Assembly: GCA_019096065.1 (NCBI GenBank) | Contig: JAGUCH010000001.1 | Coordinates: 8,308,001-8,372,000 of the forward strand | Source: Paracyclopina nana | Taxonomy: Eukaryota > Arthropoda > Copepoda > Cyclopoida > Cyclopettidae | Reading direction: 5' to 3' | Length of the DNA: 64,000 nucleotides | Shown: positions 33,444-45,659 of the stretch, piece after piece | Numbering within the stretch: the stretch's first letter is position 1 | Layout: each line of letters starts with the position of its first letter | Notes under the pieces: model-generated | What the model was told of the DNA's origin: nothing | What the model saw: only the letters and a program-made list of their open reading frames with translations | Database searches by the model: none | Made by a program: the position numbers and the translations under genes

Positions 33444-36001
33444 TTAATAACGAAATCGAGTGGCTGCTGATGATTGTCTATTTGATCTGCTCTTTGTCGA
33501 GTGGTGGGAAAGTGGAAGGTTCACGGGATATGGTGGCATCTGAAGCCTCATTGATTGGCCCTAAAAGGTCAAAAATTAGGTCGACCTTACTTACACCCTC
33601 GATTCAAGCACTAATCTAAATAATGAAATCTTCGAGTACAGTCATATAAGTTTACCTGAATTCTTAGGGGCTGCTGGTGCAATGCTTTAGCATGATATTT
33701 CGACCTGGTAGGAAACCTTTTGAAAGCATTCCGACCTCTGATTAAATTGAACCTGGAGCCAAAGGAATTTCTCTTAAAAAACTCCGGCCTCCTTGGATAC
33801 CTCACTTCAATCTTTTTTATCGTTGAATGTGGATATTGCAGGAGGATGGCTGGTTTTCGCGTGGATTGAGGAGCCCAATCATCAGACCTAAATCAACAAA
33901 TTATGATTAAACGAACAACTGAAGCTGATAGAAATAAAAACGCCTCTTTGAAAGACCAAGCTTTGGAATTTAGGCCTAGATCAGCAAGTGGGTAGGTATG
34001 CAGCAGCCGAACCAAAAACACAAGTCAACAAAACCTGCCATAATTTGCTTTACAAATATTATTACTCAATTTATAAACCTTTTTTGATCAAGTAATTTGA
34101 TGCCTACCCAAAAGTACGAGAATACCTTCGTTATCTTCTGAGCTATGTTGAAGCTTACTGACTAAAGCCTGTTAAAGTTATTTTTTTGTGTGCATGTTGC
34201 TGACGTAAATGAAGAACAAATGCAATTTACGACAAAGCGTACTTGATGATGTTTTAAAGGTTGAAGACTTACCTCGAATCAACTGAAGGATTTTTCTGAC
34301 TTTCCGCCCGCATCTTCGTACCAAGTATTATTTCATGGCTCATTGAGCCCAATTCATCGTCACCAGAAGAGTTTTCAGGAAAGCTTTTTAATAAGGGAAA
34401 TATAGTGTTAACAGAAGTTGTCTTCGTGATAATGCTTACTTGAGCTCATTTTTGGGGCATGCTCCTAGGTCAGAGAAACCGCGTGATAAAAAGAACGTAC
34501 ATAAGGCAACGTTAATGACGTCAGTAGCTTCTTTAACATCGTTCACCGTTAACTTTATGGCTTCTTGGGTTTTTAGAGCCTCAGACACAATGAATTGAAC
34601 AGAGGACACCAAGCTGTCCTCCAAATTTTGCTTAACAACTGTTCCATCATCTCTTGGACCTGCTAAAGATCACCAATATAAGTGCTTGGTTAAAACGTAC
34701 GCTACCTCAATTGAGACTGAGCACAGTCGGAATGCTAATTGAAGGCTAAAAGTTTCAAAACTAAAATGTCGATCTTTCCGGACTTCGATGGCCTTGTTCA
34801 CATTCTTTTCTTTTATACCTGCTGTCTCAGTCATGTCATCCAGACGATTTTGGACATCCTCATTTTTGCCTTGGTGCTCTACAAAAGAAGAAAAAACGCC
34901 TGGGGCTCACTTTAAAGGCTCATGTTAAAGCAAAATTCACTTGGAGATCTCAAGTTGTGCTCCTCTGATCCAATGCTTGATGGTATCCGATTACTCGAGA
35001 GGGAATTTATGCCCAAACCAGGTGTTGTGGCTGCTGTATGAGGTATGCTTGTTGCATTGATTATGCTAGTGCTATCATCTATCTCACTAAAAACAGAATG
35101 TGATAATGGCCAGCAAATCGTTGGTCCTGGTTAGCATATTTGACCACCCACACACATAAATTTGGGAGCAATTATAGCACACCAAGTTTACCTTTCATCT
35201 TTTGCATTATGGCTGAAACTCCTCCCTGAAGCTTCCACGTTCAAATCTGCGAAAAAGAGCCTTTGATCATGATTCAGAGAATCGAAACATGAATTCATAT
35301 TTCTCGTCTGAGCTGATTCGCACCCTAGATAAATGTTTATGCTCACCGAGTTGGCCGTAATCCATATTATGGTAGCTTGGATCTTCAATCATCACATTAG
35401 GTGAGCCTTGAACTGGAAAATTGCTGAAAAGTTTCCTTTCCTTTCCATATCTATTCACTTCTTGGAGAAACCGTTTCACTGGGGATTTCGACATTGTCTT
35501 CACTACTAGATGACGATGAGGCCCAAGGGAGACCTCGGTGCTACTGAAAAGGAACGTAAAAAATGTGAAGAGAAAGGTATATGAACTTTTTCCCTCCAAT
35601 GCAATATTATAAGACGGCAAATGAGTGTTGTACTTGGATTTGAGGTGATTATCCATCCTCCTCCTTTCACCCTGAACTTTCCTCATAGCTGGGATTTCGT
35701 CTTCTTTAGCAAGTGCAATCATTTTTAGCCTTTGGCCCAAGGCAGCTAAACCTTCCTAAAGAAGAGCATTGAAAAACCGGATCGAAGAAGCATTTTTGTT
35801 TACTACTTGATATCCGAGATTGCGGTACTCGTAGAAAAAGTTAGGGTTTTCGTCCTCATATCGATATTCTTCGTGGTCTGGCTTATTTCCGGCGTAACCA
35901 AAACGAGGCCTAACTCCCATTTTCGATGTAATCTTAGAGGATGGTTTTGTGGCCATGACTAAGAATGTATCTGTTTCACAAGCTAGGATCAACCACATCA
36001 T
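33444..36001 (-). CDS. Unrecognised, probably secreted protein, gene 3 (ten exons)
   Basis: Function is unknown. Exons on the minus strand: 36001-35807, 35755-35634, 35543-35347, 35246-35192, 35086-34941, 34878-34819, 34662-34440, 34383-34273, 33887-33656, 33560-33444. They sum to 1458 nt (485 aa) with consistent phases and GT-AG borders. The start MMWLILACETDTFLVMA is moderately hydrophobic. A TTCTAG acceptor just upstream suggests a 5' UTR or leader intron. The middle is Ser/Thr/Asn-rich with possible N-glycosylation sites (NST, NATS). The C-terminal third is strongly basic with RR and KR pairs. The acceptor of exon 8 has a weak pyrimidine tract and the donor of exon 7 has an alternative at 34535, so those two borders are least sure. 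The neighbouring receptor genes are on the same strand. Confidence 0.6.
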
Positions 36002-36109
36002 CACCTAGAAAAATAGAAGCGATCACTGGCTAACTTTTTCCGCTTGTGTTCTTGAGATTTGCAAAAGATTGATTGATTTGTGATTTCTTCATTTTCCTAG
36101 CAAGTTGCA

Positions 36110-36142
36110 ACTGTATGCATTAGGAAAGTGAGCGATATTTAT
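36110..36142 (-). promoter_or_regulatory. TATA plus initiator of gene 3
   Basis: On the minus strand ATAAATAT (36142-36135) is followed 30 nt later by ACAGTT, an arthropod initiator-like word. The predicted start site near 36112 is about 110 nt upstream of the ATG at 36001. Confidence 0.5.
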
Positions 36143-36751
36143 GAATAGAAACTTTGGCATCAGGTATCCGTTATTAGTACTGTGCCAGAAACAAATTTTT
36201 GCCAACTAGGGTAAACAAAATTGATTATCTTTATTTTAAAAGCGGGCCAATTTTTTTTTCACCGACCTCTTTTTGAAAAATCAATGATTTTAGATGAGTA
36301 TTCTTTAAATAAAGTAGGATTATATTCATTTTGACTGTTGATGTTAAGGAATTCTTCAAAACTGGCTATCCGTGAAATTTGTCCTAGATTTTCGTTGCCA
36401 GCTGCACCTGACATGAGTCCCGATAATATTTGGCTTTATTTGCGGTAAACTGATGACTTTGAAGCTTTAATCTGCTTGACTAAAACAATTCAGCCTTCTA
36501 ATTTCTCGCTGGTCATTGCTCATTAGTTTCTTCAGTACTTCAGTTACTATCTTCAATTTAGCTGTATCTGTGTGGTGAAGTGCTTTAAATTCATGTCGAG
36601 AAAAGCTGTTAGCATCAGAATGACTAAGAATTCATAAGAAGCGAATGACTCTGTTGCCATTGTGACATTTATTGACTCATCATCCGATACTACGACAAAT
36701 ATCCTCTAACTTTCGAGTGAGTATTCTGTTACGCTTACTTATCTACGACTA

Positions 36752-37072
36752 TCAGAGAAAAAATATTCTTCTTACAATTAAAAAAAACTTCTGGAGGAGC
36801 ATAAAATCAATAGTATTATGAAGGTGTCGCATTGCCTTGCGATTATAAGGCTTGATTTTCTTACGCTGTTCGTAGTTTTGTGATAATTCAAAAAATTGGT
36901 AGATTATTTGATTATTCTTTTCACTTGACTTACCACTGTAAAAAAATGATTTATTTGGCTCATTTTGATGCCCACCACTACCAGCAAAAATGACCTGAAG
37001 GGGACTGAAAGTAGGAATGAGTGGCGGGAATTTCCCAAGCATTCGTTTGAGAATCCCTAAATGAAACGTCAT
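36752..37072 (-). CDS. Possible small unknown protein
   Basis: An ATG-started frame of 106 codons has a Lys/Arg/Asn-rich middle (EQRKKIKPYNRKAMRHLHN) and a hydrophobic tail. No homology is recognised. Splice-like sites inside it do not give a better model. It may be chance. Confidence 0.2.
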   Translation of the reverse strand: MTFHLGILKRMLGKFPPLIPTFSPLQVIFAGSGGHQNEPNKSFFYSGKSSEKNNQIIYQFFELSQNYEQRKKIKPYNRKAMRHLHNTIDFMLLQKFFLIVRRIFFL

Positions 37073-37298
37073 TGTTCACTCCCTTTTGGTCACAAAACTT
37101 CTTGAAGACCATTGCACTGAGGGGAGGAAAATACAAATCTTCCAGTTCGCTATTTAACCTTAGGAAAACATAAAAACGATCCGAGAAAGTCTTTTCGAGT
37201 CCCTTACTATGCCTTCGTATTTTTTTATTGAGTTTTTAGTGTCTTGTAACTTTAAAGTTGTGTTGTTACAGATGTCAACACTGACAATTCTTGAGTCA

Positions 37299-37304
37299 TT
37301 TATT
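37299..37304 (-). terminator. Candidate poly(A) signal of the receptor gene
   Basis: AATAAA on the minus strand lies about 145 nt after the receptor stop codon. A second AATAAA occurs at 37224-37229. Confidence 0.45.
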
Positions 37305-37448
37305 TGAAAAGTGCTCGTCATCCAATATAAATTAGAGCTTGGCCCGAGAGTGACCAATTTTTGGGAAAGTGTTCTCAGGATGAGCAATGAAGTAAAAGTG
37401 AAGCATTTCCTTTGATGCAGAGTTGTTTATTGGCCTTAGTACTTTGAA

Positions 37449-38675
37449 TTACTGTGCTTTTTCAGAGGCCCTAAATTGTATAAGCACAATGAGATACGTG
37501 ACAAAATTAGCTGATATGGAAGTGAGCAAAGGCTTATTCAAAACGAAATAGTCCATCGCAGATAATCCCTCAAAATTTCGCAGTTTTCCCAATATTTTCT
37601 CGGAAATGTCTTGACACTCGAGCTTATCTATGGCCTTGAGAAGTAATGCAATTGCATCAACAACGAGATGAGACTTTATAATTAAATTGTACAAAATGTA
37701 GATCTGAATCAAGCCAAACAGGATGAAGCTCGAAATAAATATGGCCTGATCATTGCTAACATGATTTCCACCCATCAAAAACGTAAACGACCGAAACAAA
37801 GAGCAAATCGAAGTGGTTGTGAAGCCCAAGCACATGATGAACAGCTGAGGAGCAAACATTTCATTGATTGCATGCAAAGCGTTAGCGAAGTCTTCAACAT
37901 GTGCAGATAAAGGGCAAAACTTCTTTTCCATCACAAGCTCAGTCAAGCCATCGCACCATGCCAAAAGCGAATTAATTTCCGAGTTGAAAATCGTCAAAAA
38001 TCCAAAGATGTGAAATGCGCTATAGAGAATCATGATGTAAAAGCAGGCACCCGACAAAATGAAGTAGCTCAATGGAATTTGAGGAAAGACATTCAACGAG
38101 CCGAAATAATGAAAGCTTCCAACTGACATTCCAATTGCAACCCAAGTGAACCCGAAGGCGCTAAAAAGGAACAAAAGACATTTTAGAGCTCATTATATGA
38201 AAGATGCTTACACTAAAATGGACGATATAGAATATTTCCTTGCATGAATGTTCGGAAATATGATCACTTCTTCTAGATGGGCCTCGAATGCTGCTAATCT
38301 GGACGATAAGCTGTATCCATTCCAATTTAGAGCAAACATTACGAACGATGTCAAAATTAAGGGTGCCAAAAATCCCAGCTTTTCGGTAGTAGTTCGTGAT
38401 GAGGACAGAAACATGTCCAGGTAGGTCATCATGTTTTGGTCAGGATTGAAGTATCTTGACATGTTCCAAATGTTCAAAGCAAGGCTCGCGTAAATAATGA
38501 GTAACCACGCGCCACTTTTTGCGTAGTACGCGAATCGGCTTTTGGGCTTGACCACGATCTTAATTCCATATTCTGAAGATTCTCTTTTTATTGTGCATGG
38601 GAAGCAATTAAAAAATTCGAATATCATTAAAATTGACGCGTTTTGCTGAACGAAACCAACTCCACTCTTGGCCAT
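37449..38675 (-). CDS. Gustatory receptor family protein (7TM chemoreceptor)
   Basis: It is a ligand-gated chemoreceptor of the arthropod Gr family, expected in the plasma membrane of sensory neurons with the N-terminus inside. Two exons, 38675-38212 and 38160-37449, join in phase 2 over a 51-nt intron (391 aa, usual for the family). Seven hydrophobic segments can be placed, at about residues 55-70, 103-122, 156-174, 183-213, 267-292, 300-322 and 360-384. The family signature TYLIVLIQF lies in the last one, just before the C-terminus RASEKAQ. No stop or frameshift is seen. The ligand cannot be inferred. A damaged relative lies directly upstream on the same strand, indicating a former tandem cluster. 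Confidence 0.85.
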
Positions 38676-39160
38676 GCCTTTCTTCGTATTAAATTATTCC
38701 ACGTTTGAAAAAGAAAGTCAAACAACTTGATGGCTATCCCAATATTGAACATTTGAGTTTTTGTAGTTAATATCTAATTCAATTTGCTACACCCCTCCAC
38801 AGTCATTTAATGGACGAATTGAAAAATTGCTTTTTCTGAGTTCATAAAGTAGACTTGCTTCTCCCCAAAAGTAATGTAACATACTATCAGCAAAACATTC
38901 GAGACATTCTTTTTTGAGTCCACCTCCGCCCACCAGAAACGAGCACGATCGGAATATTGTGCAGATCGATATTGACACGAGGCCCAAGCAAATATGTAAC
39001 AACTGTGGAACATACATTTTTTCGCCTCATTCAAGGCCAGGACAAATTGGCATAGGTAAACAGCGAACGAGGGATATTTTTGTAGCTGCAGCTCCTTCCT
39101 TTTACCGCGGGACCAAAGGCACAATGACCCAACCTCACAATTAAAGGTGTAAATGAAGAC

Positions 39161-39310
39161 ATAGGCTTAGTCTCTTCTGGAGATTTCATATTGGCATTGC
39201 CACGGTCATTATCGATTCTTATGTAGCTCCATCGCAACCTACTCAGTACATAAGAAACGGTAATGACCGTGGCTGGGTCACTATGAAATCTCCAGAAGAG
39301 ACTAAGCCAT
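39161..39310. repeat. Inverted duplication (hairpin) inside the receptor pseudogene
   Basis: GGCTTAGTCTCTTCTGGAGA and about 65 bp in all are repeated inverted, with roughly 85 percent identity and a short loop near 39225-39245. The right arm carries the receptor-derived sequence, so the left arm is the added copy. Confidence 0.85.
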
Positions 39311-39688
39311 ATATGTGAATAATGCAGTACCACATGAACAGCCACGCAACAACCATAGCCGGATCAAAATGAAGCCACGACATGTGTGGGAAATTAGTTT
39401 CCTTTCCCACTTGATGAACGATAGCTGCCGTAAAAATGGCAACACTAAAGGTCTGGAAGAATAGAAAATAAATTACGCCAATCTTTCCCAAGAAGAAAGA
39501 CTGCCTACAAATATACGATGCAACAAACATATCACCGAATGATGGATTGCCCGGTAAAATCATCTGAAGCCTTAACGAGAGCTCAAAATCAGCCAATTTT
39601 GGAAGTGAGCTTGTTACCAAGAAGTAAGAGAGCGGCTTGAATGTACCCAGTCACACAAAAGGGAGCAACAAATCCAAACTTTCCAGTG

Positions 39689-39770
39689 CACGGCCGAACA
39701 CAGCGAACACGGCCGAACACAGCAAACATGGGCTAACTCGGGCGGACACAGCGAAAAAATGCGGCCAGTG
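39689..39770. repeat. 76-bp GC-rich insertion in the pseudogene
   Basis: Short tandem CGGCCGAACACAG units interrupt the receptor homology. CCAGTG occurs on both sides (39683-39688 and 39765-39770), suggesting a 6-bp duplication. Confidence 0.6.
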
Positions 39771-39895
39771 GTCGTGTTTGAAATGCCAAAATAAATGGAC
39801 CCATAGTCAAACAAGGTGGGGTCAGGTTGCATGGCCTTGGAGAAATTCCTTAAGACGACCGATATCATGCCGTAGCAGACTAATGGGGCGTTCAC

Positions 39896-41079
39896 CTATG
39901 CCTCGTTTCCTTAACAGACCCTGGGCCTACCAGATTCCTAGTTTTGATACATTGATTCGGATTCGATTTTTCAATTTTGGGCCCAAACCCCTTGTCACTA
40001 TGTGGTTTGATGGGGTTTTGAGGTTGGCGGCCCCCAGGATGCTCTAAGGGGGTCAAATGGGGCCTGGTCTTATTAGCTGATTGAAACAAGGCAAATCTTT
40101 GCGGGGGCGTGGCTGGAGCCATGGGGGGGGGAGGGGGAGGGGGTGTCCAGATGTTCAGGGGAAAAAAGTTGGAAAAAGTCCTCAGCAAGGCCAAAAAAGC
40201 CAAAATTTGCGTTTTCAGACCCGACTTTGAGGTCGATTTTCTCCAAAGTCCCCAAATGGATTTTGGATTTTTTGCTTTGAATGGTAGATAAAGATCCAAA
40301 TTGTCACCAAAAAAAATTTGGGAGGGTGTTATTCCTCGTTTGTCCGCTACGAGCTCTCAAAGTTGGACTTTTTCACAGTAGTCAAAAATTCATGATTGGT
40401 CACAGTGGCCAAGTTGAGGGTTGGAATGTGGGCCACTTGGTCTGGAAGACAACTCTAGGGTCTCAGCAGTTGGTATCAGGTCCAACATCCATGGTAGGCC
40501 AAGGCCAGGCCTAGTCAGGAGCCTTAAAGCCGAGCCATCGCGACGGCCATTTCGTTTCAGTGGCAATTCCAAGGGCCTTGCTGCCAATTCTAAGGACAGA
40601 TTGTTGACCATTTGGCCTTGATCACTCCTTCAGGGTCACAGCAGATGATTTCAAGCCTAACATGCAAGGTACAGCAAGGCCAGCATAATCCAGGGGGCTT
40701 GGAGTTCACTTGTGGCATAGGCGATTTGGCTACAGAAAGTCTTTGAGGGTCTTGATGGCCAAGTTCTCTGATCAGGTGAGGATTTATTGAGCTATATCAC
40801 TCCTTTGTCATCCAGGGGCCAGAGCTTATTTGCCAACTCAGCTGCCAATGGTTCAATGAAAGGCAGCATGGATCACAGCCAAGACCAAGGTTGGAAAGTG
40901 GATTTTTTAGGCTGAATCAACTCAAATGGATGCAAGGAGATGAGAGAAAGTCTATTTTTCATGGTGTTATGCTCCCTTCTTCAACCAGGAGTGCCAAAGT
41001 TTCGTATGAACAAAAGTCAAAAATGGCTTCAATAAAGAGATCTTTGGATTGCAGCCCAGACAACTGATCGAACGTCACT
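39896..41079. other. Intergenic border of the satellite domain
   Basis: It holds a G-rich tract and faint ~180-bp repeats (compare 40455-40530 with 40632-40705). The word CTATGCCTCGTTTCCTTAA at 39896 also occurs near 19712. No gene is supported. Confidence 0.4.
40122..40143 (+). other. G-rich tract
   Basis: A run of nine G, then runs of five separated by single A or T, can form a G-quadruplex in principle. Confidence 0.6.
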
Positions 41080-44000
41080 TTTTTGGTCTAGCTCAGCTCA
41101 GCTGGTGCCAAAGAGAATTTAGAAGGTGCAAACTTTCAGGTGTTGTGCACCTGTCATGATTCTGGATGTGCAAAACTGTTCTGGAGCAACTGCCACTGCT
41201 ATGCTACATTTGCTGCGACTCGATAATGAAAAAGGTCTCGCTCTCGAAAAGTCCTCGATGGAATGTCCCTTTTTTGGTCTAGCTCAGCTCAGATGGTGCC
41301 AAAGAGAATTTAGAAGGTGCAAACTTTCAGGTGTTGTGCACCTGTCTTGATTCTGGATGTGCAAAACTGTTCTGGAGCAACTGCCACTGCTATGCTACAT
41401 ATGCTGCTACTTGATAATGAAAGAGGTCTCGCGCTCGAAAAGCCCTTGATGAAATGTCCCTTTTTTGGTCTAGCTCAGCTCAGCTGGTGCCGAAGATAAT
41501 TTAGAATGTGCAAACTTTCAGGTGTTGTGCACCTGTCTTGATTCTGGATGTGCAACACTGTTCTGGAGCAACTGCCACTGCTATACTACATTAATGCGTC
41601 TCGATAATGAGAAAGGTCTCGTGCTCGAAAAGTCCTCGATGGAATGTCCCTTTTTTGGTCTAGCTCTGCTCAGCTGGTGCCAAAGAGAATTCAGAAGGTG
41701 CAAACTTTCAGGTGTTGTGCACCTGTCATGATTCTGGATGTGCAAAACTGTTCTGGAGCAACTGCCACTGCTATGCTACACATGCTGCGACTCTATAATG
41801 AGAAAGACTCGCGCTCGAAAAGTCCTCGATGGAATGTCCCTTTTTTGGTCTAGCTCAGCTCAGCTGGTGCCAAAGAGAATTTAGAAGGTGCAAACTTTCA
41901 GGTGTTGTGCACCTGTCTTGATTCTGGATGTGCAAAACTGTTCTGGAGCAACTGCCACTGCTATGCTACATTTGCTGCTACTTGATAATGAAAAAGGTCT
42001 CGCGCTCGAAAAGTCCTCGATGGAATGTCCCTTTTTTGGTCTAGCTCAGCTCAGCTGGTGCCAAAGAGAATTCAGAAGGTGCAAACTTTCAGGTGTTGTG
42101 CACCTGTCATGATTCTGGATGTGCAAAACTGTTCTGGAGCAACTGCCACTGCTATGCTACATTAATGCGACTCGATAATGAGAAAGGTCTCGCACTCGAA
42201 AAGTCTTCGATGGAATGTCCCTTTTTTGGTCTAGCTCAGCTCAGCTGGTGCCAAAGAGAATTTAGAAGGTGCAAACTTTCAGGTGTTGTGCACCTGTCAT
42301 GATTCTGGATGTGCAAAACTGTTCTGGAGCAACTGCCACTGCTATGCTACATATGCTGCGACTTTATAATGAGAAAGGTCTCGCACTCGAAAAGTCCTCG
42401 ATGGAATGTCCCTTTTTTGGTCTAGCTCAGCTGGTGCCAAAGAGAATTCAGAAGGTGCAACTTTCAGGTGTTGTGCACCTGTCATGATTCTGGATGTGCA
42501 AAACTGTTCTGGAGCAACTGCCACTGCTATGCTACATTAATGCGACTCGATAATGAGAAAGGTCTCGCACTCGAAAAGTCTTCGATGGAATGTCCCTTTT
42601 TTGGTCTAGCTCAGCTCAGCTGGTGCCAAAGAGAATTCAGAAGGTGCAAACTTTCAGGTGTTGTGCACCTGTCATGATTCTGGATGTGCAAAACTGTTCT
42701 GGAGCAACTGCCACTGCTATGCTACATATGCTGCGACTTTATAATGAGAAAGATCTCGCGCTCGAAAAGTCCTCGATGGAATGTCCCTTTCTTGGTCTAG
42801 CTTAGCTCAGCTGGTGCCAAAGAGAATTCAGAAGGTGCAAACTTTCAGGTGTTGTGCACCTGTCATGATTCTGGATGTGCAAAACTGTTCTGGAGCAACT
42901 GCCACTGCTATGCTACATATGCTGCGACTTTATAATGAGAAAGGTCTCGCACTCGAAAAGTCTTCGATGGAATGTCCCTTTTTTGGTCTAGCTCAGCTCA
43001 GCTGGTGCCAAAGAGAATTTAGAAGGTGCAAACTTTCAGGTGTTGTGCACCTGTCATGATTCTGGATGTGCAAAACTGTTCTGGAGCAACTGCCACTGCT
43101 ATGCTACATATGCTGCGACTTTATAATGAGAAAGGTCTCGCACTCGAAAAGTCCTCGATGGAATGTCCCTTTTTTGGTCTAGCTCAGCTGGTGCCAAAGA
43201 GAATTCAGAAGGTGCAAACTTTCAGGTGTTGTGCACCTGTCATGATTCTGGATGTGCAAAACTGTTCTGGAGCAACTGCCACTGCTATGCTACATTAATG
43301 CGACTCGATAATGAGAAAGGTCTCGCACTCGAAAAGTCCTCGATGGAATGTCCCTTTTTTGGTCTAGCTCAGCTCAGATGGTGCCAAAGAGAATTTAGAA
43401 GGTGCAAACTTTCAGGTGTTGTGCACCTGTCATGATTCTGGATGTGCAAAACTGTTCTGGAGCAACTGCCACTGCTATGCTACATATGCTGCGACTTTAT
43501 AATGAGAAAGATCTCGCGCTCGAAAAGTCCTCGATGGAATGTCCCTTTCTTGGTCTAGCTCAGCTCAGATGGTGCCAAAGAGAATTTAGAAGGTGCAAAC
43601 TTTCAGGTGTTGTGCACCTGTCATGATTCTGGATGTGCAAAACTGTTCTGGAGCAACTGCCACTGCTATGCTTCATATGCTGCTACTTGATAATGAAGAA
43701 GGTCTCGCTTTCGAAAAGTCTTTGATGGAATGTTCCTTTATTGGTCTAGCTCAGCTCAGATGGTGCCAAAGAGAATTTAAAATGTGCAAACATTCAGGTG
43801 TTGTGCACCTGTCATGATTCTGGATGTGCAAAACTGTTCTGGAGCAACTGCCACTGCTATGCTACATATGCTGCTACTTGATAATGAAGAAGGTCTCGCA
43901 CTCGAAAAGTCCTCGATGGAATGTCCCTTTTTTGGTCTAGCTCAGCTGGTGCCAAAGAGAATTCAGAAGGTGCAACTTTCAGGTGTTGTGCACCTGTCAT

Positions 44001-45374
44001 GATTCTGGATGTGCAAAACTGTTCTGGAGCAACTGCCACTGCTATGCTACATTAATGCGACTCGATAATGAGAAAGGTCTCGCACTCGAAAAGTCCTCGA
44101 TGGAATGTCCCTTTTTTGGTCTAGCTCAGCTGGTGCCAAAGAGAATTCAGAAGGTGCAACTTTCAGGTGTTGTGCACCTGTCATGATTCTGGATGTGCAA
44201 AACTGTTCTGGAGCAACTGCCACTGCTATGCTACATACGCTGCGACTCGATAATGAAAAAGGTCTCGCACTCAAAAAGTCCTCGATGGAATGTCCCTTTT
44301 TTGGTCTAGCTCAGCTCAGCTGGTGCCAAAGAGAATTCAGAAGGTGCAAACTTTCAGGTGTTGTGCACCTGTCATGATTCTGGATGTGCAAAACTGTTCT
44401 GGAGCAACTGCCACTGCTATGCTACATATGCTGCGACTTTATAATGAGAAAGATCTCGCGCTCGAAAAGTCCTCGATGGAATGTCCCTTTCTTGGTCTAG
44501 CTTAGCTCAGCTGGTGCCAAAGAGAATTCAGAAGGTGCAAACTTTCAGGTGTTGTGCACCTGTCATGATTCTGGATGTGCAAAACTGTTCTGGAGCAACT
44601 GCCACTGCTATGCTACATATGCTGCGACTTTATAATGAGAAAGGTCTCGCACTCGAAAAGTCTTCGATGGAATGTCCCTTTTTTGGTCTAGCTCAGCTCA
44701 GCTGGTGCCAAAGAGAATTTAGAAGGTGCAAACTTTCAGGTGTTGTGCACCTGTCATGATTCTGGATGTGCAAAACTGTTCTGGAGCAACTGCCACTGCT
44801 ATGCTACATATGCTGCGACTTTATAATGAGAAAGGTCTCGCACTCGAAAAGTCCTCGATGGAATGTCCCTTTTTTGGTCTAGCTCAGCTGGTGCCAAAGA
44901 GAATTCAGAAGGTGCAACTTTCAGGTGTTGTGCACCTGTCATGATTCTGGATGTGCAAAACTGTTCTGGAGCAACTGCCACTGCTATGCTACATTAATGC
45001 GACTCGATAATGAGAAAGGTCTCGCACTCGAAAAGTCTTCGATGGAATGTCCCTTTTTTGGTCTAGCTCAGCTGGTGCCAAAGAGAATTCAGAAGGTGCA
45101 AACTTTCAGGTGTTGTGCACCTGTCATGATTCTGGATGTGCAAAACTGTTCTGGAGCAACTGCCACTGCTATGCTACATATGCTGCGACTTTATAATGAG
45201 AAAGGTCTCGCACTCGAAAAGTCTTCGATGGAATGTTCCTTTTTTGGTCTAGCTCAGCTCAGCTGGTGCCAAAGAGAATTTAGAAGGTGCAAACTTTCAG
45301 GTGTTGTGCACCTGTCATGATTCTGGATGTGCAAAACTGTTCTGGAGCAACTGCCACTGCTATGCTACATATGC
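41080..45374 (+). repeat. Satellite 1 array, block 1 (~191-bp monomer)
   Basis: About 22 head-to-tail monomers share landmarks GGTGTTGTGCACCTGTCATG, CAGCTGGTGCCAAAGAG and GGTCTCGCACTCGAAAAG. Most are 191 bp, and some lack 6-9 bp. Variant monomers (ATTAATGCGACTCG versus ATATGCTGCGACTTT) recur in blocks. A stretch near 42590-43200 reappears near 44290-44900, showing a higher-order duplication of about 1.7 kb. The 60-90-codon frames here are by-products of the repeat. Confidence 0.95.
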
Positions 45375-45390
45375 GGCCGCGTCTAAAAGC

Positions 45391-45488
45391 TGCGCCGACC
45401 CGCACCAACCTGCACCGACCCGCACCGACCCGCACCGACCCGCACCAACCCGCACCAACCCGCACCAAGCCGCACCAACCCGCACCAT
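45391..45488 (+). repeat. Decanucleotide repeat, left arm
   Basis: About ten units of CGCACCGACC / CGCACCAACC. They are the reverse complement of the run at 52567-52722. Confidence 0.95.
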
Positions 45489-45659
45489 ACCACACAAACC
45501 AAAAAAAAACACAATAAAAAGCAAACTAAACATAGATAAAGCACTTTATTAGTAGCAAGCTAAAGCTTAAAGGCACAACTGGCCATGAATAAAGCCATTT
45601 ATCAAAACTATCTAAAAATGAATAAATTCATGTGGAAATGTCAGGTGCTAGCTAGCATG

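Larger units (their letters stand above)
36143..37448. other. Region between gene 3 and the receptor, including receptor 3' UTR
   Basis: The part nearest 37448 is the likely 3' UTR of the receptor gene. The rest has one minus-strand frame, described separately, and no clear repeats. Confidence 0.4.
38787..39895 (-). pseudogene. Gustatory receptor pseudogene
   Basis: Segments in different minus-strand frames align with the intact neighbour: FGFVAP with LGFLAP, a hydrophobic HIYGLVSS with HIFGFLTI, and YVPQLLHICLG with FAPQLFIMCLG followed by an FRSCSFLVGG stretch. At least three frame changes separate them. Both the N-terminal part and the last transmembrane segment with TYxxxxxQF are missing. 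A 76-bp insert near 39689-39764 and an inverted duplication at 39161-39310 add damage. It is clearly non-functional as a receptor. Confidence 0.85.

Noticed and set aside
41126-45320. Dozens of overlapping 60-130-codon frames with near-identical peptides
   Set aside because: They are generated by the ~191-bp satellite monomer, change frame from unit to unit because 191 is not a multiple of three, and lack any gene structure.
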